The position numbers and the translations under genes were made by a program. From Telopea speciosissima (lineage: Eukaryota; Streptophyta; Magnoliopsida; Proteales; Proteaceae), in the NCBI RefSeq assembly GCF_018873765.1, contig NC_057916.1:25033001-25097000 (forward strand): a DNA stretch of 64,000 nt, given 5' to 3'. Each line of letters starts with the position of its first letter. The first letter of the stretch is position 1. Below the pieces are notes generated by a model that saw only the letters and a program-made list of their open reading frames with translations, was not told the DNA's origin and did not search any database. Below, in pieces: positions 23,301-34,704 of the stretch.

Positions 23301-26300
23301 ACGCCAGTTTTTTGATAGTACCTTGCCTAATTACTTTCACATTTCCACATTAGGGTCACAAGAAAGTACTGAGCTATTTTGGGAGTTGATTGTTGGAGCA
23401 ATGTGTACATGGAAGGAGGCATTGGTTTTGAACTTATGAGTACTTGATAAATATGCTGAGAAAACATTCACACTCCCTGGTGAAGGTATTAATTTTATGT
23501 TTGGATTGGATGTGACACTTGGCTTACTGATCAGTGACTGACACTAAGCTATAGGAGTGGGTTTGAATATCATATCATCATGTATATTTTTGCCGAGTAA
23601 ATTATAAAGGAACTTGTGCTTCATATAAGGCATGCCATTTCTTCAGCATTATATGTTAGGATCTGATCATTACCAAAAAAAAATAAACTGTGTCAGAGGT
23701 ACACAATTTTTCTTGTAATACCATTTTATGTTATACTTTTATAGTCATAAAACACTTTGCACTCATCTTTGATGTATTTTTTTTTATCCAATGAGAATTT
23801 TATAGGCATATTTAATAACTCTAGCTTGACATAGTGGTTTAAAGGATAGTAATGCAGTGCTAATCTCAAACCAGTGAGATCCAATTGGAAATCAACTTCC
23901 AACAGGATCGCAGGTGAGGAATGAAATCAGATTTCCGAAGAATTTTAATAATAGAGAATGAAGGAATCAGATTCAGCCTAAATTCTGGTCAAAGGCTCTA
24001 ATTGGATGGGTGAATATAGTATTAGAAATCAGGCTTGATCCAATGGTCAAATTCTTAGGCCCTGAAGATTCTTACTTGACGAAGGAATTCCTGAATCTGA
24101 GAATCGATGGAAGGTTTAGACAAACCAGATTTGAGGTTGATTTCAATACCAAATAACAAGCCTAATGAAGTCAGAAATCTGAGATGAGACTTCGAAAGCA
24201 GAACTTGAAAATCGAATAAACTGAAATCAGAAAAGAAATTGATATGAAGGGAGAAGAGAATTAGAAAAATTATACATAGAATTCGAGAGAACAAGAAGAA
24301 CAGAAAAGAAGCGAGGAAATAACACATCTGATCTTAGAGATGAACAGAACAAATCTGGAATTCCAATCCCGTTTGCACAGCTCAACGACCCCAAAACTCT
24401 TGAAAAAAAAACTCAATTTTTTTTAGTCAAATCATGCTTTAACTGATGTGGGTGTATTACATGTATAAAGACCTTTTAAAAATCCTAAATTGACTCATAA
24501 AAGGACTCCTAATCACTCTCACACACTGAATAAAGTAAATAGACTCAAAACATAACTCTTAAAAGCTATTAATTATCCTAATCTAACTCAAACACTTAAT
24601 TATTAATTTCGTGTACTAACTTTACCCTCACTTTATAATTTTATAAATCAGGTCCACTACAATGAAACCCAAGAAAATCAAAGGCTTAACCTGTAATATT
24701 ACTACCCAAAGCTTAATTTCCGCCCACTGGACTGCCACCAGCAGGTTATGGACCTCCAAACTTGCATCTAGGCCTTCATACGGGATAAATGTCTAATGTA
24801 ACTACATCAGATAGAGCATCTTCTGAAGTAAATGAACCATTACAAGGTCTTATTATTTATTGTTTGTTTGCAAGTGTTGGCTGTTATGCTATATTACTTG
24901 TGTTTATATTGAAGCCTACCTATTGATCTTGAGAGTTTATGGTTCTATTGATGGGAATCTTGCCCATTTCCCAGCATCTCTACAACAGGACAGTTCAGAA
25001 TTCAGATCACTTGGTGCTTCTCCATGATCTGTTCGAGTGAACTCCACCTTCCGCTGTTATTAAGCATAGAGATTAGAGCATACTTCTGTGTTCTTAAAAA
25101 ATTTCTTTGTCGTCTCTTTTTCTTATTTTATTTTATTTTTAAATTTAATTTTGTTCGTAGTAACAATGCTCCCCTTTGTTATTGTAAGCAGATAAAGCAG
25201 AAAGATTGATTGCAGGTGCTTCTGCTTATGGCTCTCAATTAGTTGTGTTTCCAGAAGAATTTGTTGGTGGTTATCCTCGACGCCCTCATTGTTCAAACTT
25301 AGATGTTCCGACTGGGATGCTACCAGCTGAGGGGAACAGTGAGTTTCTGAAGTATCATGCCTCAGCCATTGACGTGCCTGGTGAGATATCCCTTTTCAAT
25401 CAACCGCAGCATTTGATGTATTGGCATAATCTGGGAATCTGGTCTAAATATCTACCAGAAAATCTCCAACAATGGCAGTAACTAATGCAGTGAAGTGCAA
25501 ATAGTAAATTAGCTGGATCGCCCAGAAAACTTGATCTGATCTCATGCATTTGAGTTTTCTGCCATGATCAAAGAAATAATTGCCTGATTTATCTTATAAA
25601 CTCATCTTAACATTTATTCTGGATTCATGATCTGCTTGGTTATTCCCCTCAAAACTCCCTACACCTGCAACAGAAAAGTAGAAACATAAAATGGAAATGA
25701 AACTTCAAGCCTCCCTTACACATTAGGCTTTTTTTCAATTTGAAAAACAAAAAGAATAACCCTGTTTAATATCAAAGCTAAGCTTCATTGTTAGATGCAA
25801 ACCAAACCAAATCACAAAAAGGAAGAAAGAAAATTGAAAAGTTTTCTACACCAGTGGGTTTAGAGGGTATCTCTTCACCAGCACCCAAAATTTTGCCACT
25901 TGGAAGGTGATGTTGCAATTTCAACTATAGGATATCTAGGTAATGGTGTGAATTGGCCACACACCTAATTTCAGACTCAGATCCAGTCATATCCACCATC
26001 CCATGTAATGGCAACTGTCCTGTGTAGGTCCATGCACCTCTCTCCATATTTGGTAGTTTTCAAGGTAGTCTGGAATTTTCAATGCTTTATTTTGCCACTT
26101 GCCTACAATACTCCATTCTTAACCAATGTGCCACATGCATACCTTGGAGTGCTGGTGTAGAGATACAATTTACACCTGCTGGTGTAGAGAACTTGCCCCC
26201 TTTTCAAAATCTTGAGTGGAATAACCAATGCTTAGTTGAAGGTAAGCTGAATTAGGTGACCATGGGGGAATGGTCCAGGAATGGTTGAGAGTTGGGAGTC

Positions 26301-29300
26301 ATAATTGATTTGATTAGAGGATTAGAGAGGTGAAATGTTTCCTGCATGCCTTCTACTTTTTCAGCCATAATCGATTTGCCAAGGGCTGACTGTTGGATAC
26401 TAGATAGCTTTGAGACCTCTCTGATATGCCACCTATCAAATTTGGTAGCCTATTTTAATTGTATGGCCCCTCATGTATGGGTTTTCCCCTTGAGTTTTTT
26501 GAATTTTCCTCGTAAGTTTGTAATGAAACATTAGAATGTCAAATGAGTCAAAATTTTAACCATGTATAGCATAGTGCCGCCTTGGCCGTCTAGGCGGGTG
26601 CCTTGGATGCCTTGGTCGTTTATATGGTGTCACCTTGCATCCAAGCCCCCTCCAACGCCTTGAGTCGCCTAGACGCTGTGACAACTATGATGTATAGATA
26701 ATGATGTGGACAACATGTCTACAAAATTTGGGTCTAAACCAAACTGCTATGTGGTAGTTATAACTTATAAGGTTGTGCACTAATTGGTTCCAAGTACAGG
26801 CATGCAGAAATATGCTCCCTCGGGGTTAACACATTGGATGGTTACATTGAACATTGATTATTGGGCATACACATAGAGTTTGAAAGTCAAGATTGGCATT
26901 TCTCTGTCAGCTATTTTGTGTCACTGTTGCCTTTTTTGTTAGACCCTTGTCTCCTCTGATGGAGAACAGCATGGAATCCAATTTTATTGGATACGTCTTG
27001 GGAAATCCAAGTCCCTTTAGCATTAGTTGAATAGCTAATTTAGCTTGGGCTGGTGTTATGATATACTTGATCTTCTAGGAGTTTGGGACTGCTATTGAAC
27101 TGTGAGATCATGGACATGCTTCATGGGCTTTGGATCTCTCATTTCTTTAGGTGCAGAGATTGGTTATATAGGGAATTGCAGCTGTGCTTACTGGATGGTT
27201 TAGTACGGATTCCAGGGGTGCAATGGATTTTTTTTAATCTCTTTTTCAGCATCTTTGATGACCGTCTGTTCAATTGAATACAAGGACTGCCAACTCTATT
27301 GCTGGTGACTTAGCTAAAAACAGAAGAACTCAGGCTCAATATGTATCCAGGCTATCTTGATCGATGGAGCACAGTTTTATTCTTGTTCTCTTTCTAGTAC
27401 TGTTATCCCCCTTCCTCATTTTCACCCCCAATCTAAGGGAGATTCTTTGTTTTCCCATTTTACTCTGAAATGTATGTAGCTGAAGGGTTATTACAGCTGA
27501 CAATTGAGCTCTAATATGGGAACCTGGTAGGCCTGTTATCTGTTGTTATTCTCTATAGCATATTTTTATCCATTTTTGTCTTCACCGAAAAATGCTTAGT
27601 GAATGTGATGACGCATAATTTTATTTCTAGAGATGTACCAAATAATGTCAATTATGGAAATCTCTCTTAGTCACACAGACACACTTGCAAACCCTCAACC
27701 ACTGTAATGTAGTCCTAGGTTTGAATAGTCAAACTAGGAACCAAATAACCAGTATCTGATCAGAACAGTAATTCGTCTAGGTCAAATTAGGGTTAGGGTT
27801 TAGTGGGTCTAGGGTTTGATGCTAGGGTTAGGTCAAGAAGATATTGGGGAGTCTTCCAGTGAAGGTTATGTTAAGAATTAATGGATAGAAGGGTGCTGGA
27901 ATGAATCAGCAGCAAGAGAATGTGGTTAGGGTTTGGGTTTTGTAAAGAGGGAGGTTTGGGATTTCTAGGGTTTAGTGTGGTCAGAAAGGACCAGCCTTGG
28001 ATCCAGTTCTCTATGGGGGCAGAGGAGAATTCGATCCAAATTTGGGGTGGTTTCTATGGTTGGAATGGGCTGGGGAGATCTTAGGGTTTTGGGAAAACAA
28101 GAAAAATAAGGTGGATTTAGGGTTTGGGATGTTGAGAGGATTAGAAGAAGAACGGCTGGGGTTTGGGATGATTCAAACTTACTGTTGTTGAATCAGTACT
28201 TGGACAGCAGCTTGTTTGCTTTAAAGATCCTTGAAAATCAGAACTTGAACAATGTTGAAGAACAAGAGAGCTAGAATGAACCACCCGGGCTTCACACCGC
28301 AAGGTGTCGACTGGATCAAACATCAATCCCACCAGCCTTGATCAAAGTCATCAAACACAAGACAAAAATCTTCAATGGAGAAGAAGAGCAACAAAAAGCT
28401 TTTCATTAATCAAAATTCATGTTCAACACTCTCCCCTTACAACCTTATATTAAAGACTCAAAAATAGACTCTTACACTAAAAAGGAAAGGCCTAACCCAA
28501 TCCTTAACCTATTAGGTAGCCTAAACTGACTAGGAAACTGAAATACTGAAGGAAATAGACTCAAAACATTGCTGGACTTATAGATTCCTAATCCAGCCCA
28601 ACGTACATGACAATTAAATAGTCACATGACCACTTAACCAAGTCAAATGATCACTTAAGTGATCAAATGACCACTAATTACATAAAAATAAAACTAAAAA
28701 GAACTAAAACAGCTAATCCCGTATGCAACCCTATTACCCATACTTTAGGTCCATAAAAGTGACCTATTACATTGGAAACCCATGGGATCAAAGGCCCAAC
28801 ATGTATACAACCCAACCCTAGACTTATTCCTAATAAAACAAGCTTATTTCGGTGTTGAATCTGCATCACACTGCCACCACATTCAGTTTCTTTGATGAAA
28901 GGGTTTCGGTTACATCAAAGAAATGGTGATGGTCATGTAACAGTCAATTCTGATGGCAGAGAGGACTCACCCAGCTCTGTCCCCCTCTTCTTTTTGTTTT
29001 GTTTTGCGAATGTGAATTTCTGAGCATTGTGATCTAAATGGCCATATCACTCTTCAATTGTTAAACAAGGTTTTGTTCTTATTACAGTGTATTTTCCTGC
29101 TTCTGTTCTTCTAAGTGTGAACTATATTTGATAAATGTCATCTTGATTTTGTTCTGATTCTGAAATTTTGTGGAAACAGGTCCTGAAGTTGACCGACTTG
29201 CTGCAATTGCTGGAAAATATAAAGTTCATTTAGTTATAGGAGTGGTGGAGAGAGAGGGATTCACACTTTTCTGCACAGTTCTGTTCTTCAATTCACAAGG

Positions 29301-32300
29301 CCAGTATCTTGGGAAGCACCGCAAGTTCATGCCCAAATCATCAGAATGCATGGTATGGTGTTCTGGGGAGAAAACGACGCCGCCTGTGTACGAGACATCA
29401 ATTGGGAAGATAGGCGGTCTTATCTGCTGGGATAATAGATTGCCACTTTTAAGAACGAAGCTGTATGCTAGAGGTAAATCTTATGGAACTTGGATTTTGA
29501 TCCACGGTTTATTGTTAGAGAGTCAATTGGGACCTAATATGTTATGTTCTCAAGGATTCTGATACCATAAATCTCATGAGGCCTGTTGGTTGTTCCTTGA
29601 CAACATAGAAATTACAGTTAGAAAATCCAGAGATGATCTATGACAGGATTGGCAGTGTACTCACTCATTTTATATATCAAGCCTTTATTAATATTAAGTT
29701 CAAGAGGTTAGCCAGACCTCGTAATTGGGTGGGGGTATTGACCTCGGCCTGTATTTGCTTGTTCTTAATGAAAATCTTAAGAAACCCAACCATTTATATA
29801 GTCTCAATCTCAAGCCCTAGCCTAGCTAACCTTGGACAAGGCTTCGGTATCCATTATTCCATTATGCAAGTCCACCCATGGAGCCCTCCCCTCCCCCTAT
29901 GGCAGGCTCTAGCTAACCTTGGGCAAGGCTTCGGTATCCATTATTTCTTTATGCCAGTCCACCCATGGAACCCCTATGATAGGCTCATTAGGAGAGCACT
30001 ATGTAATTTTAATAGGATGGACTTTGAGGTGTTTGACGTATTTATATTATTTGTTGTTCAGCTTGAATTTCATGGCTTTCTGTTTGCAGTTCCACCTTTT
30101 TTTTGGGGCTAAATGACACCCAAGGTACCTAATGTTTTGGCAAATTGTAGCTTAGGTACCTGACATTTCACATATTGCATTTGGGGTTCCTAAACTGGAT
30201 TATAATTATTCGGTTACTCAAATTTTTTCTATTTCCAATTTTACTCTTGTAAATAATTTTTTTTTAATATGAAAATTTAGTGGGATCCACATCACCGTCC
30301 CTGCCTTCTCCTTCCTGCATCCCCACTGGTCCCCACCCCCTACTGCAACCCAACCCACCACCACGCCCCACACTCCCTGTCTCCCCCCTCCCTCTGTTCC
30401 TTCCCCAACCCCCACCCCTGTTTCAATCTCAGCCCCCCTGCAACCCCAAACCCCCACCCTTGACTCCATCTGGCCACACAACCTCCCTTTGCGACCCAAC
30501 CCCGTGATGCCGGCCCTGCCGCTACTCCACACCATCCCTATAATCACCTCAACCTTGCAAATACCAACCCTGCCCCACCAAAGAATATTCAAGTTTTGTA
30601 GTAGCTGATGTGGGTGATGGGGCTGGGTCATGTTTTCAAAGAAAACAAGGGCGGGGAGGGTGATACTGGCTTGTCCTTTCCCTCTTCTTCTCTTCCTCCT
30701 TGCAGCAGGCAATCCTGATGCAAGGGTGGGTTCGGGATGTTTGAAGGGTTGCTGCAGGGAGTGGTGTGGTGAGGGTGAGCGGAGAAGACGAGGGGGTGGG
30801 GTTGTTCGCAGGGTTGCAGTAGGTGTGTTTGAGGATGGGTTCAGGTGGTGCTGACGCACGCTCGTAGCAGGAGGTGGGGGTTCTTGGATGTTGTAGTCAT
30901 AGTTCAAAAACTCGTCGAGATCTCGACCTGGTCGGGATGAAACTGCATACGAAATATCAAACATGCATTGTTTCGATCGAGTTTTCCGAGATCTAGACTA
31001 TGGTGTCTATGACATATGTATTGTTCACTATACTTGAGTCGGGTGTCTATGTAGTATGCATTGTTACTTTGTAGTTTCTACTTTAAGTCTTTTACTATTT
31101 CTTAGATAATCATTCAATATTATGTGACTTCATCCATTGTTGCATAATTTACTTATTTTATTTGCCAATTATGTCTCGTAGCACTCAAACCATGTGTAGA
31201 ATAGACAATATTACATAAGGGTTCGACGTTTAGTGCCAACCAAGGGTGAAATCCAAAACACCAAATTGGGTGTTTTTTTTTAAACAATTTGAAGATTTAA
31301 ATATGTTTATTAAGCCTAATACAAGCTTCCCTTAAAGTTTCAGAGTCAACTATGGTCATTTGCCACCGGAAAAAAAAAATGCATTGTCTCGCCGAGATTT
31401 CGGTTGTCTCGACCAGGTCGAGACACCGAAACTAGACGAGTTTTTGAACTATGGCTGCAGTGGTAGCAGGTTGGACAGGAGGGCAGGCAGGCAGGCAAGC
31501 AAAGGGTGGGGTGGGTTTACAGAACTAGAAAACTGGTCTACCCAGATCCACTGGCTAACTGGTTCTCCTATGCTGGTACTTAATAGTGTACCTATGTTCT
31601 GCATCACTAGTCTTCCAACTTGGAGACCTTGTATTAAATCAGTCATATTTTTCTTTCTTTTTTAGGGGTGGAGAGGAGGGTTGATGGTTCTAATCAGCAA
31701 TGAAAGTATGTTGGCATTCATTTCATGTAGAAAGGGCATAATGAAGGAAATAGCATTTTTCATCCATTATCCGAATAAATGATCCAACAGAAGCACATAA
31801 TTTAGATATGGTACATGACAGTCATACAAACATACTCGGATGACTTCTTTCTGAAAGACCCCCAAAAGTCTCAAAGGTGCCATTGCATAGAATTCTATGA
31901 TGTGTGCTAGGGGGTGTATTGGGTGAATATATAAAGAGATCATTAGTTGGGTTGTTTAGAATCCATGCAGTCTCAACCAAGGCCATGAACTAGCCCTAGA
32001 CATTCCATGACATTCTACAATAACTTAAATGTTATTCACTTGAGGTACATCTATTGAGTGTATGATCTCAATGCTTTGTGAACAAATTCTTCTCTGAAAA
32101 ACTAATACCTTTTAAAGATCTATATCACTATGTCATTCTCATTTACCTCAAAAGTGAAACCAAACTTGAGTGGAAATAAATTTTGCCTCTTAAGTTGTCA
32201 TTGGATTGCAAATGGTCATTTCATTAGATAGTACAAGCAATTTGAAGAAATCAATGGCTGGGCACCTGGGCCTATCAATTTGTGTTCTTATAATGGTTAG

Positions 32301-33614
32301 ACGCTTTTTATTTTGTCCCATGATTTTGATGCTATGTTTGTATGTATTCCTAGGATGACTTCTTTGTTGTTCCTGCTGTATATTTAATCTCATTTGTAAA
32401 TTTCATCTCTGTAATGAGTTTCCTCTGTTCATAGGTATTGAAATATACTGTGCACCTACAGCAGATGCCAGTGATGTATGGCGTGCATCAATGACCCACA
32501 TTGCTATTGAAGGTAGCTGCTTTGTTCTGTCTGCGAATCAGTTCTGCCAAAGGAAAGATTATCCACTTCCAGAGGAATGTGTGTCTGAAGATGCAAACAA
32601 CAATCTCTCACCAGAATCTGTAGTTTGTGCTGGAGGCAGTGTAATTATTTCACCATCAGGCGTCGTTTTGGCAGGACCCAATTACCAAGGGGAGTCTCTC
32701 ATCTCAGCTGATCTAGGTATGGCAGAATTTGTTGAATAATTATTTGCATAACTGAGTAAAGTTTGAAATAGTATGGAAATTGGATAGTCTTTGAGGTTCC
32801 TCTCATTTTTTCCTTGGGGGCTCTTTGAGGTGCTCATTCATTGGCATAGGCACTTTGATTGAATGATGTTAATCTCCTCCCTGGTTGGGATTTTTTGGAT
32901 GGCTGGGAAGCATGGTGAGTATCCATGAGGGCACATTAAAAGAACACGGTGAAAGTCGATTGCTGGAGTACTAACAATCTTCTGATTAGGTACATCTGGA
33001 GCAGCCATGTTGGAGATGTCTCAAGTGTAAGACATCAAACGATTGTTTCATCCAAAATTCCAAACTCCATTGCATGTACTCCATGTGTTGGTAGGCTATC
33101 TTAGCAGTCTACGCTATGGGAACATGTAAAGGGGTCTACGTCTTTCTCAATTCTTTTACTCCAATTGATCTTGGACTTGGATCAATATTTATCTGAGGGC
33201 CATGTACATTGTAAGGGCCTATGGCTGGAGAATCCTCTGCTAACATCTTTTCATTGCTCATGTTTTCTTAATGAATTACAAAAAGTGAAAAGGTGCTTAG
33301 AGGGTTAACCACTAACATCAGACTCATTTATTACAAGACTTAGCCCTGTACGTGTTAACTTTTGAACACATCAACAATGAATGATGGCAGCAAAGCTCTC
33401 TCAATTAGCACATTTTAAACATTATAATCAAAACCATGTAATTCTTATCAGCTGTACTCTAATTTGTGTAGATCTTGGAGAAATTGCACGTGCAAAGTGT
33501 GATTTCAACTGTGGCAAACAAAGTGCAGCACACAACTCCCTTGGCATGATCAAGAATGACTATAATTCAGTTTCATTTGCAGCTGCGGTGAAAACGGAAC
33601 CTACCAGTGATTAG
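14380..33614 (+). CDS. TCP-domain-nitrilase fusion protein (NIT4-like), five exons
   Basis: Exons 14380-14878, 25192-25380, 29180-29473, 32435-32716 and 33472-33614 join with GT-AG borders (phase 1 throughout) to give 468 aa. Residues about 23-73 are a class I TCP basic-helix-loop-helix domain ([19 protein letters not shown], then [20 protein letters not shown]). The same open frame continues into the NIT4 N-terminus ([20 protein letters not shown], residues 147-165). The nitrilase core follows, with catalytic Glu188 ([11 protein letters not shown]), Lys278 (LGKHRKFMP) and Cys312 (GLICWDNR). NIT4 enzymes hydrate or hydrolyse beta-cyanoalanine in cyanide detoxification; TCP proteins bind GC-rich promoter sites. 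The last exon keeps DLGEIARAK but has lost the family's GHYSRP-type tail. An upstream in-frame ATG (14278) would add 34 residues; 14767 could start a nitrilase alone. The join is seen directly; that the whole protein is made is inference. Confidence 0.85.
14446..14598 (+). other. TCP domain segment of the fusion exon
   Basis: The segment encodes a class I TCP domain. The helix I-loop-helix II part ([20 protein letters not shown]) is nearly canonical. The basic part is altered: where class I proteins have K-D-R-H-x-K-V, this one has I-D-R-H-x-T-V, so two lysines are replaced, and GRGRR reads GRDRR. The IIAATGTGT-like stretch that usually follows class I domains is absent. TCP20-type proteins look closest from memory. 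Confidence 0.8.
15846..17119 (+). mobile_element. Solo LTR (TR-GAG-related family) with duplication CAGGT
   Basis: It starts TGATGCAGATTCATCACC and ends GGACTACATTA, flanked by CAGGT at 15841-15845 and 17120-17124. A TATA-like TATATAAG lies near 16225 and an AATAAAA near 16269. Its body matches the reverse complement of the element at 27705-28868 (for example GTTGGGCCTTTGATCCCATG). The ends are TG...TA rather than TG...CA. Confidence 0.82.
18076..18218. mobile_element. Mutator-like MITE, copy A
   Basis: It starts CATAGTTGTCAACGTGTCG and ends ACGCCGTGAAAACTAT, so the ends are inverted repeats. The flanks GTCCCTAAC (18067-18075) and GTCTCTAAC (18219-18227) form a 9-bp duplication with one mismatch. 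The internal CCTTGGTCGCCTAGGCGG matches copy B at 26570-26688. Confidence 0.72.
18867..20275 (-). repeat. 3' LTR of the TR-GAG element (1409 bp)
   Basis: It is the left copy on the plus strand, starting TAATGTAGTCCTAGATAGG. It matches the right copy closely along its length. It is longer because it carries a 242-bp tandem duplication (19722-20205). A minus-strand TATA-like CTATATAAGACCC lies near 19010. Confidence 0.85.
19722..20205. repeat. 242-bp tandem duplication within one LTR
   Basis: Units 19722-19963 and 19964-20205 are almost identical (one visible change, CGTGAATGG against CGTGGATGG). Both begin with CCTAAGG, which also follows the second unit, so the duplication has a 7-bp junction microhomology. 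The other LTR has one unit only. Confidence 0.85.
20233..22019 (-). pseudogene. Degenerate gag of the TR-GAG element
   Basis: The frame opens at 22019 ([20 protein letters not shown]) and has an Arg/His/Asp-rich stretch. It then shows the retrotransposon gag core in pieces: [10 protein letters not shown], then [18 protein letters not shown], then [20 protein letters not shown]. In-frame stops interrupt it near 21543-21530 (TAA, TAG) and 21439-21434 (TAG, TGA). A frameshift near 20970-21000 moves the rest to another frame (20955-20233). The zinc knuckle reads [14 protein letters not shown], so the second Cys is replaced by Tyr. A long acidic tail follows and overlaps the LTR start. It cannot make a normal Gag as it stands. 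Confidence 0.85.
22041..23223 (-). repeat. 5' LTR of the TR-GAG element (1183 bp)
   Basis: It is the right copy on the plus strand and ends ATCTACATCA. Against its partner it has a 28-bp insertion near 22495 (GATGGCAGTCGAGTGGAGG...) and lacks the 242-bp duplication. Its minus-strand 3' end reads CTACGGTA, overlapping the tRNA primer-binding-site match. Confidence 0.85.
23224..25191. other. Remainder of intron 1, no gene seen
   Basis: AT-rich intron DNA with no recognised element. It ends in a T-rich tract and the acceptor GTAAGCAG used by exon 2 of the TCP-nitrilase gene. Confidence 0.45.
26570..26688. mobile_element. Mutator-like MITE, copy B
   Basis: It starts CATAGTGCCGCCTTGGCCG and ends GACGCTGTGACAACTAT. 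The flanks CATGTATAG (26561-26569) and GATGTATAG (26689-26697) match in 8 of 9 positions. The internal TCCAACGCCTTGAGTCGCC equals copy A apart from one base. It lies in intron 2 of the TCP-nitrilase gene. Confidence 0.7.
27030..27365 (+). mobile_element. LINE remnant (end of RNase H region)
   Basis: A frame near 27265-27360 reads [19 protein letters not shown], the ANxxADxLAK-type end of the RNase H domain found in plant LINE ORF2 proteins. Upstream codons are interrupted by stops. It is a decayed fragment in intron 2. Confidence 0.5.
27705..28868 (-). mobile_element. Solo LTR (TR-GAG-related family) with duplication CACTG
   Basis: On the minus strand it starts TGATGCAGATTCAACACC and ends AGGACTACATTA. 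It is flanked on the plus strand by CACTG at 27700-27704 and 28869-28873, a perfect 5-bp duplication. It is the inverse partner of the solo LTR at 15846-17119 and shares the TGTAGTCCTAG end with the TR-GAG LTRs. It lies in intron 2 of the TCP-nitrilase gene. Confidence 0.85.
29825..29990. repeat. 87-bp tandem duplication in intron 3
   Basis: GCTAACCTTGG(A/G)CAAGGCTTCGG starts at 29825 and again at 29912, followed in both by ATCCATTATT and GTCCACCCATGGA. The units are close but not identical. Confidence 0.7.
30898..31453. mobile_element. Mutator-like MITE with CATAGTTCAAAAACTCG ends
   Basis: The left end CATAGTTCAAAAACTCGTC matches the reverse complement of the right end exactly over 19 bases, and a further TCTCGACC block is also inverted. 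The flanks TGTTGTAGT and GGCTGCAGT could be a decayed 9-bp duplication. No transposase. It lies in intron 3 of the TCP-nitrilase gene. Confidence 0.7.
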
Positions 33615-34100
33615 TAATAGCAATACTTGGGGGAGTCATGTTCTGAATCACCTTCCTTCTCCAGCCTTGCAGCCGCGTTATGCCTATTTTGTGGATTGTA
33701 CAAATTCTCCTCTATGTATTCTTCTAACCCATAGGTTTCTAGCGCCTTGATAGAATGGCTGCTTTTTCTGTTTGCAGTTGGGGATTATGGTAGTACATAG
33801 CTTAATGGAGGAGACACTGACTTTGGAGGTGATTTCCTTTTGCCCTTTTCCTTTTGGCATTACATGTATGTATATAGCATCGCTGGAACTTGCAAACCTT
33901 ATACCAAGACACTTTTTCCAATAGAGAGTAAGTTGAGGGCAAGGAATCTGGTTCTGTGCTATTGACTTCCCAATGGAAATGCCAAAGCCATTGGTGTTAA
34001 GTGAGAAGTTGTAACCTTCTTTTGATTGTCGGGTTGCCTTGTTCCCAAAAAGTATGCAAGTCGGGGTAAAAAAGGTTTTCAAAATTATTTGAAGGCAATA
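33615..34100. other. 3' flank of the TCP-nitrilase gene
   Basis: The non-coding sequence after the stop presumably contains the 3' UTR. No clear plant polyadenylation signal stands out close to the stop. Confidence 0.35.
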
Positions 34101-34103
34101 GTT

Positions 34104-34236
34104 TTTGGATCCGGCTCCTCTCCAGGTAGTCCATCGTCCGGGGTGTGGGTGTTGCCCAGGGGGGCATCCAATGGCTCTGGCACACATCCAGTGGCCAGTG
34201 TCGTCGGATGCCTCCCTGGGCGTTGGGTTCCCTGGA
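34104..34236. mobile_element. Possible short fold-back MITE
   Basis: GGCTCCTCTCCAGG at the left is mirrored by CCCTGGAGAGGTGC at the right, with a GC-rich middle (GTGTGGGTGTTGCCC...TGCCTCCCTGGGCG). No target duplication was identified. Confidence 0.4.
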
Positions 34237-34562
34237 GAGGTGCTCAGTGCATAGTTTTCATGCATGGCCTGCAGTCTTTTGAATGTCTGTTTCCCTTATT
34301 CCCAAAGATCCCTGCCCACTATATAAGACACACTCGATGAGGGGACTGTGCACGAGTCCTGTACCCTTATTTGAAAGTGATTTATCATGTCATTTTCAAG
34401 AGTTAACGTTGTCCACTTGTCCCTATGAAATTTCAGGAATTATCCTCATTTAAAACCAAGTGAATTGTACTGAAATGGCAAAACAGTAAGGTTACAACAG
34501 GAATTACTCTAGTTGAAAAAAGAAGTGAGTTATACTAAAATATCAAAACAATAAGGGGGAAG

Positions 34563-34704
34563 TTTTCATACACGGCCGTGTAAACATGTACGGTCGTGTT
34601 TCCTCTCACAAAGAGTTGGAAAAGTCATAAATCCCCACTCGTTAGTTAATACCTTGAAACTCCCACCCTCTGACATACACTGCTTACACAACCGTGTATG
34701 AAAA
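34563..34704. mobile_element. Short TIR MITE (TTTTCATACACGG ends)
   Basis: The left end TTTTCATACACGGCCGTGTAA pairs with the reverse complement of the right end (TTTTCATACACGGTTGTGTAA). The middle is non-coding. No clear target duplication. Confidence 0.6.

Larger units (their letters stand above)
14879..25191 (+). other. Intron 1 of the TCP-nitrilase gene (10.3 kb)
   Basis: The donor is TTAG|GTCCTT, a weak match to the plant consensus, and the acceptor is GTAAGCAG|ATAAAG. The split codon G|AT restores the ATLDKAERL sequence typical of NIT4. The intron holds a solo LTR, a Mutator-like MITE and a 4.36-kb gag-only retrotransposon. If the intron is retained, translation runs on to a stop at 14965-14967 and gives a TCP protein without the enzyme. 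Confidence 0.75.

Noticed and set aside
30218..30964. Minus-strand frame of 248 codons rich in Pro, Arg and Gly
   Set aside because: It runs through GC-skewed low-complexity DNA and into a Mutator-like MITE. No domain is recognisable, and it lies within intron 3 of the fusion gene.
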